64,000 bases of DNA, taken from positions 59,021 to 123,020 of the forward strand of contig JAEUKC010000313.1 in NCBI GenBank assembly GCA_016794445.1. Direction: 5' to 3'. Below, in pieces: positions 15,056 to 23,152 of this stretch (within the stretch, counting starts at the first letter, position 1; every line of letters begins with the position of its first letter). The notes beneath the pieces were generated by a model. The model did no database searches. It had not been told where the DNA came from and was given only the letters and a program-made list of their open reading frames with translations. The DNA comes from JADJMO01 sp016794445 (GTDB lineage Bacteria > Myxococcota_A > Polyangia > Polyangiales > JADJMO01). The position numbers were made by a program, and so were the translations under genes.

Positions 15056-16281
15056 GCTTGCACGAGGACGGGCACGCTGAGAGCGCGCTCGTCGGTGGGG
15101 CCTTCCTGTCCCCGCAGGTAGAGCCCCGCGGCCTCGCCTGCCACGAGGAAGACGCCGTGGTTGATCACGCCGAGGCGCGGGTCCTTCCGGGCCTCGAAGT
15201 GGCGCTGGGCGATCCAGCGGCCCGGGCGCGCGTGGGCCAGGGTCGCGCGGAAGACCTCGTCGCTCACCGCGCGGCCCACGACCACCTCGGAGCCCTCGGC
15301 GCCATAGTCGCTCTTGAGGACCCAGTCCGCGCGCTCGGCGATCAGCTGCTCCGGGTGCATGATCTCGAGGCGCCGGGTCAGGGGCACGTGGCGCTGGATG
15401 ACCGCCTGGGCGCCCGGCGAGAAGCGGTGGAGGTGCTCCCAGAAGAACGCGAGCGCCCGCTTGTTCTGCGTGAGCACCGAGCCGAACGGGTTGATGACCG
15501 CGCAGCGGCGGTCGAGCATCGCGTCGAACAGGAGCGCGAGCGGCTCGCGCAGGGGCTCCTCGTCGGGCACGCGCTCGTCGTCCCACGCCGAGATGCGCTC
15601 GCCCCACCAGTCGGTCTTGTAGTGGCGGACGACGACCGAGATCGGCGTATCGAACAGGAGCAGCTCGCCGCCCGTTCCCTTGCGCAGGTTGTACGGCGAG
15701 CCGAGCACGACCTCGTGCCCCGCGGCCTCGAGCCAGCGCCGGTAGAGGCGCACCAGCGAGAGGTCCTCGGTGAGCTCGGTCGGGTAGACGAGGCCGATCG
15801 CGCCCTCCTCGAGCGAAAGAGCGCGGCGTACCTCGGCGACCATCGCGACGAAGCGCGCCCCGAGGCCGGCGTTGGGGTCGCGCGTGCCCGGGTGGGCGTC
15901 GCGCACCAGTTGGTTGAGCACGACCGCCTCGGCCTCGCCGGTGGGCGTGTCGCTGTTGAGCTCCGCCGCTGCGATGCCGTCTTCGGTGAAGAACAGATCC
16001 GCGCGCGCGATGCCGTGCCACATGGGGGCAGACACGGTCCACATGGCGCGCTGGAAAGGCGTCAGCCCGAAGAACTCCTCCAGGAGCTCGGGGGCGTCGC
16101 CGACCAGCTGGCACAGCTCCTGGTGGATCGCGCCGAGGTGCTCGGCCGCGCGGATCAGCGCCCGCGCGTCTTCGCCGCTCAGGACGACCGGCTCCTCGGA
16201 CAGCCGGGCCGCGCCGTCGAGCCACGGATCGGTGAGGATGCCGTCGTCGAGGACCCGAGCCGCGAAGGCGTCGTAGGTCAT
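15052..16281 (-). CDS. Glutathionylspermidine-synthase-like ATP-grasp ligase (YjfC/YgiC family)
   Basis: A 409-residue protein of the GSP_synth ATP-grasp family. Visible landmarks are LTPFQRAMWTVSAPMWHGIARADLF, the metal/substrate loop AAELNSDTPTGEAEAVV, VINPFGSVLTQNKRALAFF, the nucleotide loop VLKSDYGAEGSEVVVG and the late WIAQRHFEAR ... GVFLVAGEAAGLYLR. Length is like E. coli YgiC/YjfC (about 385). The fused amidase domain of E. coli Gss is absent. Members form amide bonds between a carboxylate and an amine, but YjfC/YgiC-type substrates are unknown. It is coupled on both sides to DUF350 genes (TGATG upstream, ATGA downstream). Confidence 0.8.
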   Translation of the reverse strand: MTYDAFAARVLDDGILTDPWLDGAARLSEEPVVLSGEDARALIRAAEHLGAIHQELCQLVGDAPELLEEFFGLTPFQRAMWTVSAPMWHGIARADLFFTEDGIAAAELNSDTPTGEAEAVVLNQLVRDAHPGTRDPNAGLGARFVAMVAEVRRALSLEEGAIGLVYPTELTEDLSLVRLYRRWLEAAGHEVVLGSPYNLRKGTGGELLLFDTPISVVVRHYKTDWWGERISAWDDERVPDEEPLREPLALLFDAMLDRRCAVINPFGSVLTQNKRALAFFWEHLHRFSPGAQAVIQRHVPLTRRLEIMHPEQLIAERADWVLKSDYGAEGSEVVVGRAVSDEVFRATLAHARPGRWIAQRHFEARKDPRLGVINHGVFLVAGEAAGLYLRGQEGPTDERALSVPVLVQA

Positions 16282-17117
16282 CAGGCGAGCCGTGCGATGC
16301 CGAGGGCGGTGGCGAGATACGTGGCCGCCTCCAGCGCCGCGAGACCGAGGTTGCGGTCCTGGGCGATCGCCGCGTCGAGCTTGCCGCCGCGCAGGGTCGG
16401 CGCCGCGCCGAGGATGAGCGACTGCACGAGGATCTGGCGGACCGGGTAGAGCGCGATGACCCACGCGACGGCCGCCGCGTACCCCTTGAGAGAGACGGAC
16501 CAGCCCGCGAAATCGCCCTCGAGCGCGCGCGCGACGAGCAGGGACACCGAGACCGTGAGGCCGCCGTAGCTGAGGGCCGCGGCCACGTTCTCGCCCCGGA
16601 TCTCCTCGGCGTCGTCGTAGGCGGTGAGCGCGCGGAACAGCGCCATGAAGGCCTGGAGGGTCACGAGGGCGAGGCCGAAGAAGATCGCCGAGAGCCCGAG
16701 CCCGCGCAGATCGCTGCCCGACACGGCGCGAGAGACCAGGATGCCGGTGGCCACGTAGTGCGCGCCCGCGGCGACCCCGGCCGCCGAGTTGCCCTTCTCG
16801 ATCTCCTTGCCGAGCGCCCCACCGAGCAGGGCGCGGTTGGAGACCCAGCCGGTGGCGATCACGAGGACGAACCCGAGCGCCGCGTAGGCCGCGACGAACA
16901 TCGCGTCGCGGGCGAGCGAGACGCCCTCGACGCAGTTCTTGGCGACGGCGCCCGCCACCAGGAACACCGCGACCACCTCGCCCACCTGGGAGAAGCGGTG
17001 CGCAGCGTTGTCGCCGGCGAGGCGGGAGGCGGCCCGTGAGGCCACCCGCAACAGGACCAACCCGACGATCATGGTCGCCAGGCCGAACGCGATGACATAG
17101 GTCGTGCGCGGCTCCAT
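16281..17117 (-). CDS. DUF350 family membrane protein, long form with two repeats
   Basis: A 278-residue polytopic membrane protein with about eight hydrophobic helices. It appears to hold two DUF350-like units: one with GKEIEKGNSAAGVAAGAHYVA (the family KGN motif) around residues 110-130, the other with DDAEEIRGENVAAALSYGGL around residues 190-210. It is the first gene of the minus-strand operon, starting at an ATG that is seven bases after a TACCCT hexamer and only 15 bases from the start of the divergent oxygenase gene. The pairing with the ATP-grasp ligase follows the known DUF350/GSP_synth neighbourhood. Confidence 0.75.
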   Translation of the reverse strand: MEPRTTYVIAFGLATMIVGLVLLRVASRAASRLAGDNAAHRFSQVGEVVAVFLVAGAVAKNCVEGVSLARDAMFVAAYAALGFVLVIATGWVSNRALLGGALGKEIEKGNSAAGVAAGAHYVATGILVSRAVSGSDLRGLGLSAIFFGLALVTLQAFMALFRALTAYDDAEEIRGENVAAALSYGGLTVSVSLLVARALEGDFAGWSVSLKGYAAAVAWVIALYPVRQILVQSLILGAAPTLRGGKLDAAIAQDRNLGLAALEAATYLATALGIARLA

Positions 17118-17124
17118 GCCCGCC

Positions 17125-17130
17125 AGGGTA
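17125..17130 (-). promoter_or_regulatory. -10-like element TACCCT for the DUF350 operon
   Basis: Minus-strand TACCCT, seven bases before the ATG at 17117. It shares two base pairs with the forward TATCAT element, so the two promoters cannot be occupied together. Confidence 0.4.
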
Positions 17131-17134
17131 TCAT
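17129..17134 (+). promoter_or_regulatory. -10-like element TATCAT for the oxygenase operon
   Basis: TATCAT is followed by seven bases and a GTG at 17142. If this is the promoter, the ATG at 17133 lies inside the -10 and the true start is the GTG, with a leaderless transcript. Confidence 0.4.
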
Positions 17135-17942
17135 GGCGCCCGTGATCGTCGGCATCTTCGGGCGCCCCTACCTCGACCTGGAAAGGTATCTCGACCTCTC
17201 GGCCCTCGACGACGTCCACGAGGAGGTGTGCCTGGCGCTGACCGAGCTCGCCCCCGGCTACACCGGCGGCAGCCACCGCTCGATGGGGATCATGCCGCCT
17301 TCGCGGGCGGCCGAGGCCCACGTCGACTACGGCGAGGTGATCCGCGCCATGACGCCGCGCCAGTTCGGGACCTTCCGGCGCCTGGCCGACGACCCGGCCG
17401 CGTGGCCGGCGGACGCGCCGCGCGACGACATCGGCGAGGAGCGTGGGCTCCCCCTCTCCCGACGGCAGATGGCCTGGCTCGAGTACCGCTTCGGCGTCTA
17501 TTTCCCGTGGAAGGTCTACGTCGAGCTCATCCCGAACCAGTACTGGGGCGACAAGCGAGTGCCCAAAGATTTCACCGGGATCGCCAAGGCGCTGTTGCCC
17601 AAGACCATCGCCTTCGTGAAGAGCCTGCCGTTCGAGAGCTTCGGCCGCTGCAACGTCATGGGGCTCCGCGCCAACGACCACGGCACGGTGCACCGCGACG
17701 GCGAGCGCGCCGACCAGGTCGAGCCGGACCCCTTCATCACGCTCTGCCCCCGCGGCGACAAGCGCCTGTTCCTCTGGGACGAGGAGACCCGCACCCAGGT
17801 TCCCGTCCGCGGCCGGGCGGTCTGGTTCAACGATTTCGACGACCACGGGGTCGACCCGGACCCGTTCTTTCGATATTCGATCCGGGTGGACGGCACCTTC
17901 CGACCAGACTTCCTGGAGCGCCTGCGCGAGGACCACCGCTGA
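17133..17942 (+). CDS. 2OG-Fe(II) oxygenase-like protein, paralogue of 4649-5470
   Basis: A 269-residue protein alignable over its full length with the product of 4649-5470: shared GxFGxPYLDL, GVYFPWKV, HRD, WFND-x-D-x-HGV and FRYSIRVDG. Putative iron ligands are His187, Asp189 and His238; Arg247 or Arg251 would bind 2-oxoglutarate. The ATG at 17133 is kept as the conventional start, but a GTG at 17142 gives an N-terminus the same length as the paralogue and sits seven bases after TATCAT. The stop overlaps the next ATG (TGATG). Its position opposite the ATP-grasp operon suggests it oxidises a component of the same pathway. Confidence 0.72.
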   Translation: MAPVIVGIFGRPYLDLERYLDLSALDDVHEEVCLALTELAPGYTGGSHRSMGIMPPSRAAEAHVDYGEVIRAMTPRQFGTFRRLADDPAAWPADAPRDDIGEERGLPLSRRQMAWLEYRFGVYFPWKVYVELIPNQYWGDKRVPKDFTGIAKALLPKTIAFVKSLPFESFGRCNVMGLRANDHGTVHRDGERADQVEPDPFITLCPRGDKRLFLWDEETRTQVPVRGRAVWFNDFDDHGVDPDPFFRYSIRVDGTFRPDFLERLREDHR

Positions 17943-19288
17943 TGGAATTCGACACGTTCCGCCGCGACGAGCTCCTCGACAAGCCCGGCATCGTCGGGGC
18001 TCGCTGGTGGCAGCACAGCCTGACGGCCATCCAGGCCGACGAGCCCACCCGCCGCAGCTCGCTCGGCGTCATCCTGGGCATCGCCGCCCTCGCGACCGTC
18101 GGCATCGGCATCGGCCTGGCATCCAGCAGCGGCGACGACGACGAGGCGATCCAGGACGTCGCCAAGACCTCGATCGAGATGCAGAAGGCGTACGGCTGGG
18201 CCTTCGGCGCGGCGGGCGAGCCGCTCGTCTTCGACGGCGTCACCGAGAAGCCCTTCTCCCGCGACACGCTGGCCAAGCTGTGGAGCGACCTCGCCCCCTC
18301 GCGAGAAGACCTGGCGCCCTACTCGGTGCGTACGCTGCTGCAGGCCCCCACCTCCGCGCCGACCCTCAAGACCGCGGGCGACCCGGCCCCGTTCGTGCCG
18401 CTCGAGCAGGTGCTCAAGCCGATGCACAGCACGGCGACCGACACCGCGTTCAGCGTCGGGCAGTCGCTCGCCTCGCTGATGAAGGACGTGCGCAACGTGG
18501 CGATCGTCGTCGACCTGGAGGGCCCGAGCTCCGTGGCGCTCGCCGCCGGCATGGCGGACGACTTCGACGTCGTGTTCCTGCTCGACAACTGGCCCCACCC
18601 CCGCGGCGTCGTCACCTCGCACGAGGCCCTGGCGGTCGCTGCGTACTACCAGCCGTTGTTCGACGTGGCCCGCAAGTCACGCGTCGGCCGCAAGCCGCCG
18701 CCGAGCCCGGTGTTCGTGCTCGATTCTCGCCGTCTCGCCGACTACGTCGACGCGACCGACCGGTTCGACAACCGCTGGGTCGCGCGCCTGCCGAGCGCCA
18801 CCGCGCTCGAGAAGCTCGGCGTCGAGCACGTCCTCTACGTGACGGACCAGAAACAAGAGGTCGACGACCTCAACGACGACTTCGTCGCCTTCGAGAACGC
18901 CGGCATCGACGTGCGCTTCGTTCGACCGGATGCCTTCGGCAAGCGGCCGTCCTCCTCGAAGGCCGAAGGGGTGGACGTCGTCATGTGCTACGGCGGCGAC
19001 GCCGGCAGCCACGAGTACTTCTTCGTCCACTACCCCTACCGGAAGCCGCGCGGCACGCCCTTCGAGCCCACCCGCGTCAAGCCGCTGATCGCCCCGTTCA
19101 AGTACCGCGTGAGCCCGCGGGCGAGCAATTTCAGCTCCGGTTCCAAGAGCCCGCCCGCCACCAAGCCTCAGCCCGCCGGCTTCGCGGTCAGCAAGGTCGT
19201 GTTCGGCAAGTCCAGCGGCACGCTGCTCGGCTGGACCAAGAGCCGGACGGGCACCTGGAACCGCGCCGGCGGATCGTGGGGTGGATGA
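17942..19288 (+). CDS. Membrane-anchored protein of unknown function
   Basis: A 448-residue protein. A short cytoplasmic N-terminus (DTFRRDELLDKPGIVG) is followed by one membrane helix at about residues 38-58 (LGVILGIAALATVGIGIGLA), and the rest would be periplasmic. The large domain has alternating strand/helix segments (RNVAIVVDLEGPSSVALAAGM, FDVVFLLDNWPHP, VLYVTDQKQEV, VDVVMCYGGDAG, SHEYFFVHYPYR) like a Rossmann-type fold, and ends in a Ser/Gly-rich tail. I do not recognise the family. It is coupled to the oxygenase upstream and, by ATGA, to the gene downstream. Confidence 0.7.
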   Translation: MEFDTFRRDELLDKPGIVGARWWQHSLTAIQADEPTRRSSLGVILGIAALATVGIGIGLASSSGDDDEAIQDVAKTSIEMQKAYGWAFGAAGEPLVFDGVTEKPFSRDTLAKLWSDLAPSREDLAPYSVRTLLQAPTSAPTLKTAGDPAPFVPLEQVLKPMHSTATDTAFSVGQSLASLMKDVRNVAIVVDLEGPSSVALAAGMADDFDVVFLLDNWPHPRGVVTSHEALAVAAYYQPLFDVARKSRVGRKPPPSPVFVLDSRRLADYVDATDRFDNRWVARLPSATALEKLGVEHVLYVTDQKQEVDDLNDDFVAFENAGIDVRFVRPDAFGKRPSSSKAEGVDVVMCYGGDAGSHEYFFVHYPYRKPRGTPFEPTRVKPLIAPFKYRVSPRASNFSSGSKSPPATKPQPAGFAVSKVVFGKSSGTLLGWTKSRTGTWNRAGGSWGG

Positions 19289-19854
19289 TGGCGCGGAGCA
19301 TCTTCGCGATCGAACTCTGCGCACGGCTCGACCCGCAGCTGCGCGCCTACCTGCACGACCTCTTGCGCAAGCTCCCCGAGCGCATGGGCCCGCAGGCCAA
19401 GTTCGAGGCCTACCGGGCGCTCGCGTGGGCCTGGCGCAACAACCTGCACCTGGTCGAGCGCGGGTGCTGGGATTTCTACGACGACCACGATCGAGCCACC
19501 AAGGACTTCACCATGTGGTCGCAGGGGATGACCACCGAGGAGGGCGCGCGCACCAGCCCCTCGGGTCGGCCCGATCCGTATCGCCCCGAGCCCCGGTACA
19601 TGACCTTCACCGCGGCCCTGCTCCTGCAGCGGGGCAGCTACACCGAGCGCATGCTCGCCACGCGCTGCGCGGTGCCGCAGGCGACCCTGTGGATGCGCGC
19701 CACGTTCGGCGCGATGATCGACAGCCTCGCCCAGATCAACTTCGGCAACGTCGAGGCCGACGTCGTCTACCTGATCCCGGGGGACGACTCGTGGGGGCTC
19801 ACCGTCGAAGACCTCGCCCACCAGAAGTTCCACTACCTGCGCACGGTCACCTGA
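19285..19854 (+). CDS. Soluble protein of unknown function, third gene of the oxygenase operon
   Basis: A 189-residue protein with no signal or membrane segment. It is helical at the start (IELCARLDPQLRAYLHDLLRKL ... ALAWAWRNNLHLVERG), Trp/Phe/Tyr/Asp-rich in the middle (CWDFYDDHDRATKDFTMW), and ends with EDLAHQKFHYLRTVT. The two Met codons at 19285 and 19288 overlap the previous stop. No family recognised. Tight coupling makes a complex with the membrane-anchored protein likely. Confidence 0.65.
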   Translation: MMARSIFAIELCARLDPQLRAYLHDLLRKLPERMGPQAKFEAYRALAWAWRNNLHLVERGCWDFYDDHDRATKDFTMWSQGMTTEEGARTSPSGRPDPYRPEPRYMTFTAALLLQRGSYTERMLATRCAVPQATLWMRATFGAMIDSLAQINFGNVEADVVYLIPGDDSWGLTVEDLAHQKFHYLRTVT

Positions 19855-19863
19855 CAGAGCGCG

Positions 19864-20784
19864 CTAGGCGCGCACGTGGTCGCGCTGCAGCCAGACGTGA
19901 TCGCTGCGGCCGTCGAGCACGACCTCGCACCGCTCGCCCTCGACGCGGAGCAGGCGCGCGCCGACCCACTGCCCCGGGGGGATGAACGCCTGCACGCGGC
20001 GGCTCGACGGCGGCGCGTCGTTCGACGAAGGCACGGCGGCGACTCGCTGGTTGGGGTCGCGCGCGAACGGCACGCTGAGCGGGTACGGCGTCTCGCGGAA
20101 GTCGGTGCGGCGCTGGGGGAGGTTGGCGGTCGGCTCGGGGGAAGGCACGCTCGTCGGGTACGGCGTCGCCGAGAGATCCTGGGGGATGACCGCCGCGCGT
20201 CCGGACTCGGGCGCGCGCTCGCCCTCGAAGCTCCCGCGCTGGAACCCGAGGAAAGAGGTGCCGAACGCGGCGAGCGCGCCCCGGCCCGGGACCACGGCGC
20301 GGTCGAGGACGGCCGCGGCGACCTCGGCGCGGGGCAGATCCTGGGTGCGGATCTCGCGCTTGTCGACGAGCTTCTGCACCACCTCGGACACCGCGCCGAG
20401 CGCGGCGCGGAGCAGCGGGGCGATCCCCGACTGCAGGGTCGGGTCCTCCGAGAGCAGCCGCTCGAACAGCTTCTTCGGGTGATCGCAGGCGAGCCCGCAC
20501 GCGCCCTGGAAAGGGACCTGCACGAGGTGCCCGTGCTCACGCGCCGAGATCGTGCCGACGACCGGGATGCCGGCCACTGGCGCCAGCGAGACGAACAGGA
20601 TCTGCCCGGTCGTCGCCGGGAGCGTGTGCTCGCCGGTCTCGAGCACCGCCACGAGGTGCCCCTCCCGGATCACCACCGCCGCCTCCTCGGAAGCGACCCG
20701 CAGCTCGACCCCCGCGCTGAGATCCGCGGGGTGCGCCACGACCAGGTGCTGGCGTGTGGTGGGGTCGCGCTTCACGCGCATCAT
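19864..20784 (-). CDS. SPFH/Band-7-like protein (YdjI-like)
   Basis: A 306-residue protein. The first 150 residues follow the SPFH 'virion core'/YdjI pattern: HLVVAHPADLSAGVELRVAS, AAVVIREGHLVAVLETGEHTL, ILFVSLAPVAGIPVVGTIS, VPFQGACGLACDHPKKLF, then helices RAALGAVSEVVQKL and a KREIRTQDLPRAEVAAAVLD segment. No zinc ribbon or membrane helix is seen. The C-terminal third is a Pro/Ser/Arg-rich linker with two TPYPTSVP/TPYPLSVP-like copies and a small beta domain. In Bacillus, YdjI works with a PspA-like protein; here the nearest membrane-stress genes are the DUF350 operon. Family assignment moderate. Confidence 0.55.
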   Translation of the reverse strand: MMRVKRDPTTRQHLVVAHPADLSAGVELRVASEEAAVVIREGHLVAVLETGEHTLPATTGQILFVSLAPVAGIPVVGTISAREHGHLVQVPFQGACGLACDHPKKLFERLLSEDPTLQSGIAPLLRAALGAVSEVVQKLVDKREIRTQDLPRAEVAAAVLDRAVVPGRGALAAFGTSFLGFQRGSFEGERAPESGRAAVIPQDLSATPYPTSVPSPEPTANLPQRRTDFRETPYPLSVPFARDPNQRVAAVPSSNDAPPSSRRVQAFIPPGQWVGARLLRVEGERCEVVLDGRSDHVWLQRDHVRA

Positions 20785-20800
20785 GAGGGGGACCCCCCTC
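20785..20800. promoter_or_regulatory. GC palindrome directly before the SPFH-like start codon
   Basis: GAGGGGG and CCCCCTC arms separated by two bases, touching the minus-strand ATG. The loop is too short for a hairpin as DNA-encoded RNA, so it may be an operator, or its minus-strand GAGGGGG may simply serve as the Shine-Dalgarno. Confidence 0.35.
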
Positions 20801-20828
20801 TGGAGGACGTCATGCCGCCGATGCTAGT

Positions 20829-21545
20829 TCAGAACCAGGACTCCCACACGCCCTCGGTGACCTCGACCGAGTGCAACGTCACGGACACCCTCGGCGCGTC
20901 GCCGGCGAACGGCTGGATCTGGTGGACACGGTAGCTGTCGAACAGGACCAGATCACCCTGACCGTATTCGACCACCACGCTCTCTTCTTCGTCCGCCTCG
21001 TCCTCCGACTTCGCCGCGAACAGGCGCAGCCCCCCGCCCGACTGCGGTGGCGCGAGCATGAGCACGAGCGAGAGCGCGCGCGCTCCCCTCGAGAGCTGCG
21101 CTCGCGTGAGCCCCTCGTGATCCTGGTGCACCACGCCGCCGTGCTCGGCGACCTCCCCCTCGGGGAGGAAGACGTGCACACCCGGACCGCACCAGCCCGG
21201 CCGGGGGACGACGCGCCCCGCGACGAAGGTGGCGAGGAGGGCCCGGACGCGGGCCTGCATGCCAGGCAGCACGCGCTCGACGATCGCGTCGGAGGCCACG
21301 GCCTCGCGGAAGTACTCTCGCGCGCGCTCGGTCTCGAGGTGGGTGTAGAACGCGCGGCCGAGCGACCACTGCTCCCCGCCGAAGTCGGCGTTCCACTCGG
21401 CCCGCGCGGCCAGCACCGCCGTCGCCCAGGCCCCCGCCTCGGCCGCGGGGAGCATTTCCCGGACGACGACGGCGAAATGGCGATCGAGGGCCTCGAAGAA
21501 GGCTGGCCCGCGGGGGAGCGCACTTTCGGCTGCTTCGGATATCAT
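20829..21545 (-). CDS. 2OG-Fe(II) oxygenase, prolyl-4-hydroxylase-like
   Basis: A 238-residue protein with the prolyl-hydroxylase-like cupin order: His140-x-Asp142 (GGVVHQDHEG), an LSLVLMLAPPQSGGGLRLF core, GQGDLVLFDSYRVHQI with His208, and Arg219-x-Ser (APRVSVTL) for 2-oxoglutarate. It is a different subfamily from the two paralogous oxygenases in this window. A minus-strand GGAGGT, nine bases before the ATG, lies inside the first codons of the divergent DUF2254-like gene. Substrate unknown. Confidence 0.75.
   Translation of the reverse strand: MISEAAESALPRGPAFFEALDRHFAVVVREMLPAAEAGAWATAVLAARAEWNADFGGEQWSLGRAFYTHLETERAREYFREAVASDAIVERVLPGMQARVRALLATFVAGRVVPRPGWCGPGVHVFLPEGEVAEHGGVVHQDHEGLTRAQLSRGARALSLVLMLAPPQSGGGLRLFAAKSEDEADEEESVVVEYGQGDLVLFDSYRVHQIQPFAGDAPRVSVTLHSVEVTEGVWESWF
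21540..21545 (+). promoter_or_regulatory. -10-like element TATCAT, 6 bases before the GTG at 21552
   Basis: TATCAT overlaps the start codon of the divergent oxygenase gene and is six bases from the forward GTG start, giving a predicted leaderless transcript. Confidence 0.4.
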
Positions 21546-21551
21546 CGCCTC

Positions 21552-23105
21552 GTGACCTCCGGCAACAAGCGGCAGTGGCTCGCGCCCATCGTCCTGTTGA
21601 CGACCATCGCCGGGGTCGCCTTCGCCGTTCTCTATCTCGTCGATCACTACGTGACGGGCGGCAAGTGGTCCGAGCAGCACGGGGTGGTCAAGAGCTACGT
21701 GTTCTTCGACCAGGGGAGCATCACCGACGCCGTCTCGGGCCTCGGCGCCATGATCGCCGCCGTCCTCGGCATCATCATCACGGTCGTCAGCATCGTCGTG
21801 CAGCTCTCCGCCGAGCGCTACACCGGCGTGACCACCATGTTCTTCAAGGACCGCACCAACATCGCGGTCCTCGGCTACTACGTCATCGCCTGCGTGTGCG
21901 GCATCTGGCTCTCGATGAGCGTCCGCAACGACTTCGTCCCCCGCCTCACGATCGTGGCCATGATGGCCGCGGCCACGATGGGGCTCGTGCTGATGGCGCC
22001 GTATTTCGCCTACGTGTTCCGCTTCCTCGAGCCCGGCAACATCATCGCGCGCATCCGGCGCGACGCGGTGCGCACGGCCCGGGCGGGCACCCAGAAGGGC
22101 GACGAGACCACCTGCGCCGAGCTGCAGGCCGAGACCCTGCACGCGATGGAGGAGCTCACCGACCTCACGAGCAACTCGATCTCGGGCAAGGACAAGATCA
22201 TCGCGAGCCGCGCCGTCGACGCGCTCAAGGACCTCGCGGTCGAGTACGTCCCGCTCAAGGCGGGCGCGGTGCCGCACTGGTTCAAGATCGGCGCGAGCAT
22301 CCGCGACAACCCCGACTTCGTCGCCATGGCCCCCGAGTCGCTCTCCGACCTCGAGCAGCGCCGCACGTGGGTCGAGTGGAAGATCATGCGCCAGTACCTC
22401 GGCATCTACAACGAGGCGCTCGGCACGATGCGCGACATCAACTACCTGGTCGCGATCGACACCCGCTACATCGGCGAGGCCGCGCTCGCCGCCAAGGACG
22501 AGGAGCTGCTGCGCCTCGTCACCTGGTTCTTCAACTCGTACATGCGCACCACGCTCAACGCGAAGGACGTGCGCACCGCCTACAACGTGCTCAACCAGTA
22601 CCGATTGCTCATCGAGGCCATGCTCCGCGCCGGCAACGGCAAGGCGGCGCTCTCGGCCACCCAGCACATGAAGTACTACGGCCACGTGAGCTTCGCGATG
22701 TCGCTGGCGTTCGTCACCGAGACCGTCGCCTACGACGTGTGCGCGCTGGTCGAGCTCGCCCACAGCCTCGCCGTCCCCGAAGAGGAGGCGTTGCTCCGCC
22801 AGTTCCTCGACCTCGATCGCCCGACCGAGGAGCGGGGGCAGGAGCAGGGCCTCAAGGGCGTCCGCAAGGCGCAGGTCAAGCTGGCCGCGTACTACCTCGC
22901 GGTCGGAGAGCGTGACAAGGCCGACCAGATCCGAGACGACATGGCCCACGAGCCCAAGGAGCGCCTGCGGGCGATCCGCGAGGAGCTCGATCGCGTGGAG
23001 TCCAAGGATTTCTGGGAGATCATCGATCGCGGCCGCAACTTCGAGTACATGCCGCCGGCCCAGAAGGCCTACATGCGCGAGTTCTTCGCGCGCTTCGTCG
23101 CCTGA
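21552..23105 (+). CDS. DUF2254-like integral membrane protein
   Basis: A 517-residue protein with four N-terminal membrane helices (first about residues 8-30, the others between 57 and 165) and a long cytoplasmic region. The segment GLGAMIAAVLGIIITVVSIVV followed by QLSAERYTGVTTMFFKDRTN matches the DUF2254 pattern (ivFS..lVaLQ...sqfsPR..FxxD) in spacing. The C-terminal two thirds are helical with Tyr/Asp/Glu-rich segments, perhaps TPR-like. Function unknown, possibly ion transport or membrane stress. It starts at GTG, six bases from the divergent oxygenase start. No Shine-Dalgarno. Confidence 0.6.
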   Translation: MTSGNKRQWLAPIVLLTTIAGVAFAVLYLVDHYVTGGKWSEQHGVVKSYVFFDQGSITDAVSGLGAMIAAVLGIIITVVSIVVQLSAERYTGVTTMFFKDRTNIAVLGYYVIACVCGIWLSMSVRNDFVPRLTIVAMMAAATMGLVLMAPYFAYVFRFLEPGNIIARIRRDAVRTARAGTQKGDETTCAELQAETLHAMEELTDLTSNSISGKDKIIASRAVDALKDLAVEYVPLKAGAVPHWFKIGASIRDNPDFVAMAPESLSDLEQRRTWVEWKIMRQYLGIYNEALGTMRDINYLVAIDTRYIGEAALAAKDEELLRLVTWFFNSYMRTTLNAKDVRTAYNVLNQYRLLIEAMLRAGNGKAALSATQHMKYYGHVSFAMSLAFVTETVAYDVCALVELAHSLAVPEEEALLRQFLDLDRPTEERGQEQGLKGVRKAQVKLAAYYLAVGERDKADQIRDDMAHEPKERLRAIREELDRVESKDFWEIIDRGRNFEYMPPAQKAYMREFFARFVA

Positions 23106-23152
23106 TCGGGTGTGGTCACCCCTGCGCGATTCGAGTAATTCCGAGGTCAGCG

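Noticed and set aside
4649..19854. The two paralogous 2OG-like genes as ends of a composite transposon
   Set aside because: They are divergent in sequence, lack flanking inverted repeats, and each is embedded in its own operon. Old duplication is the simpler reading.
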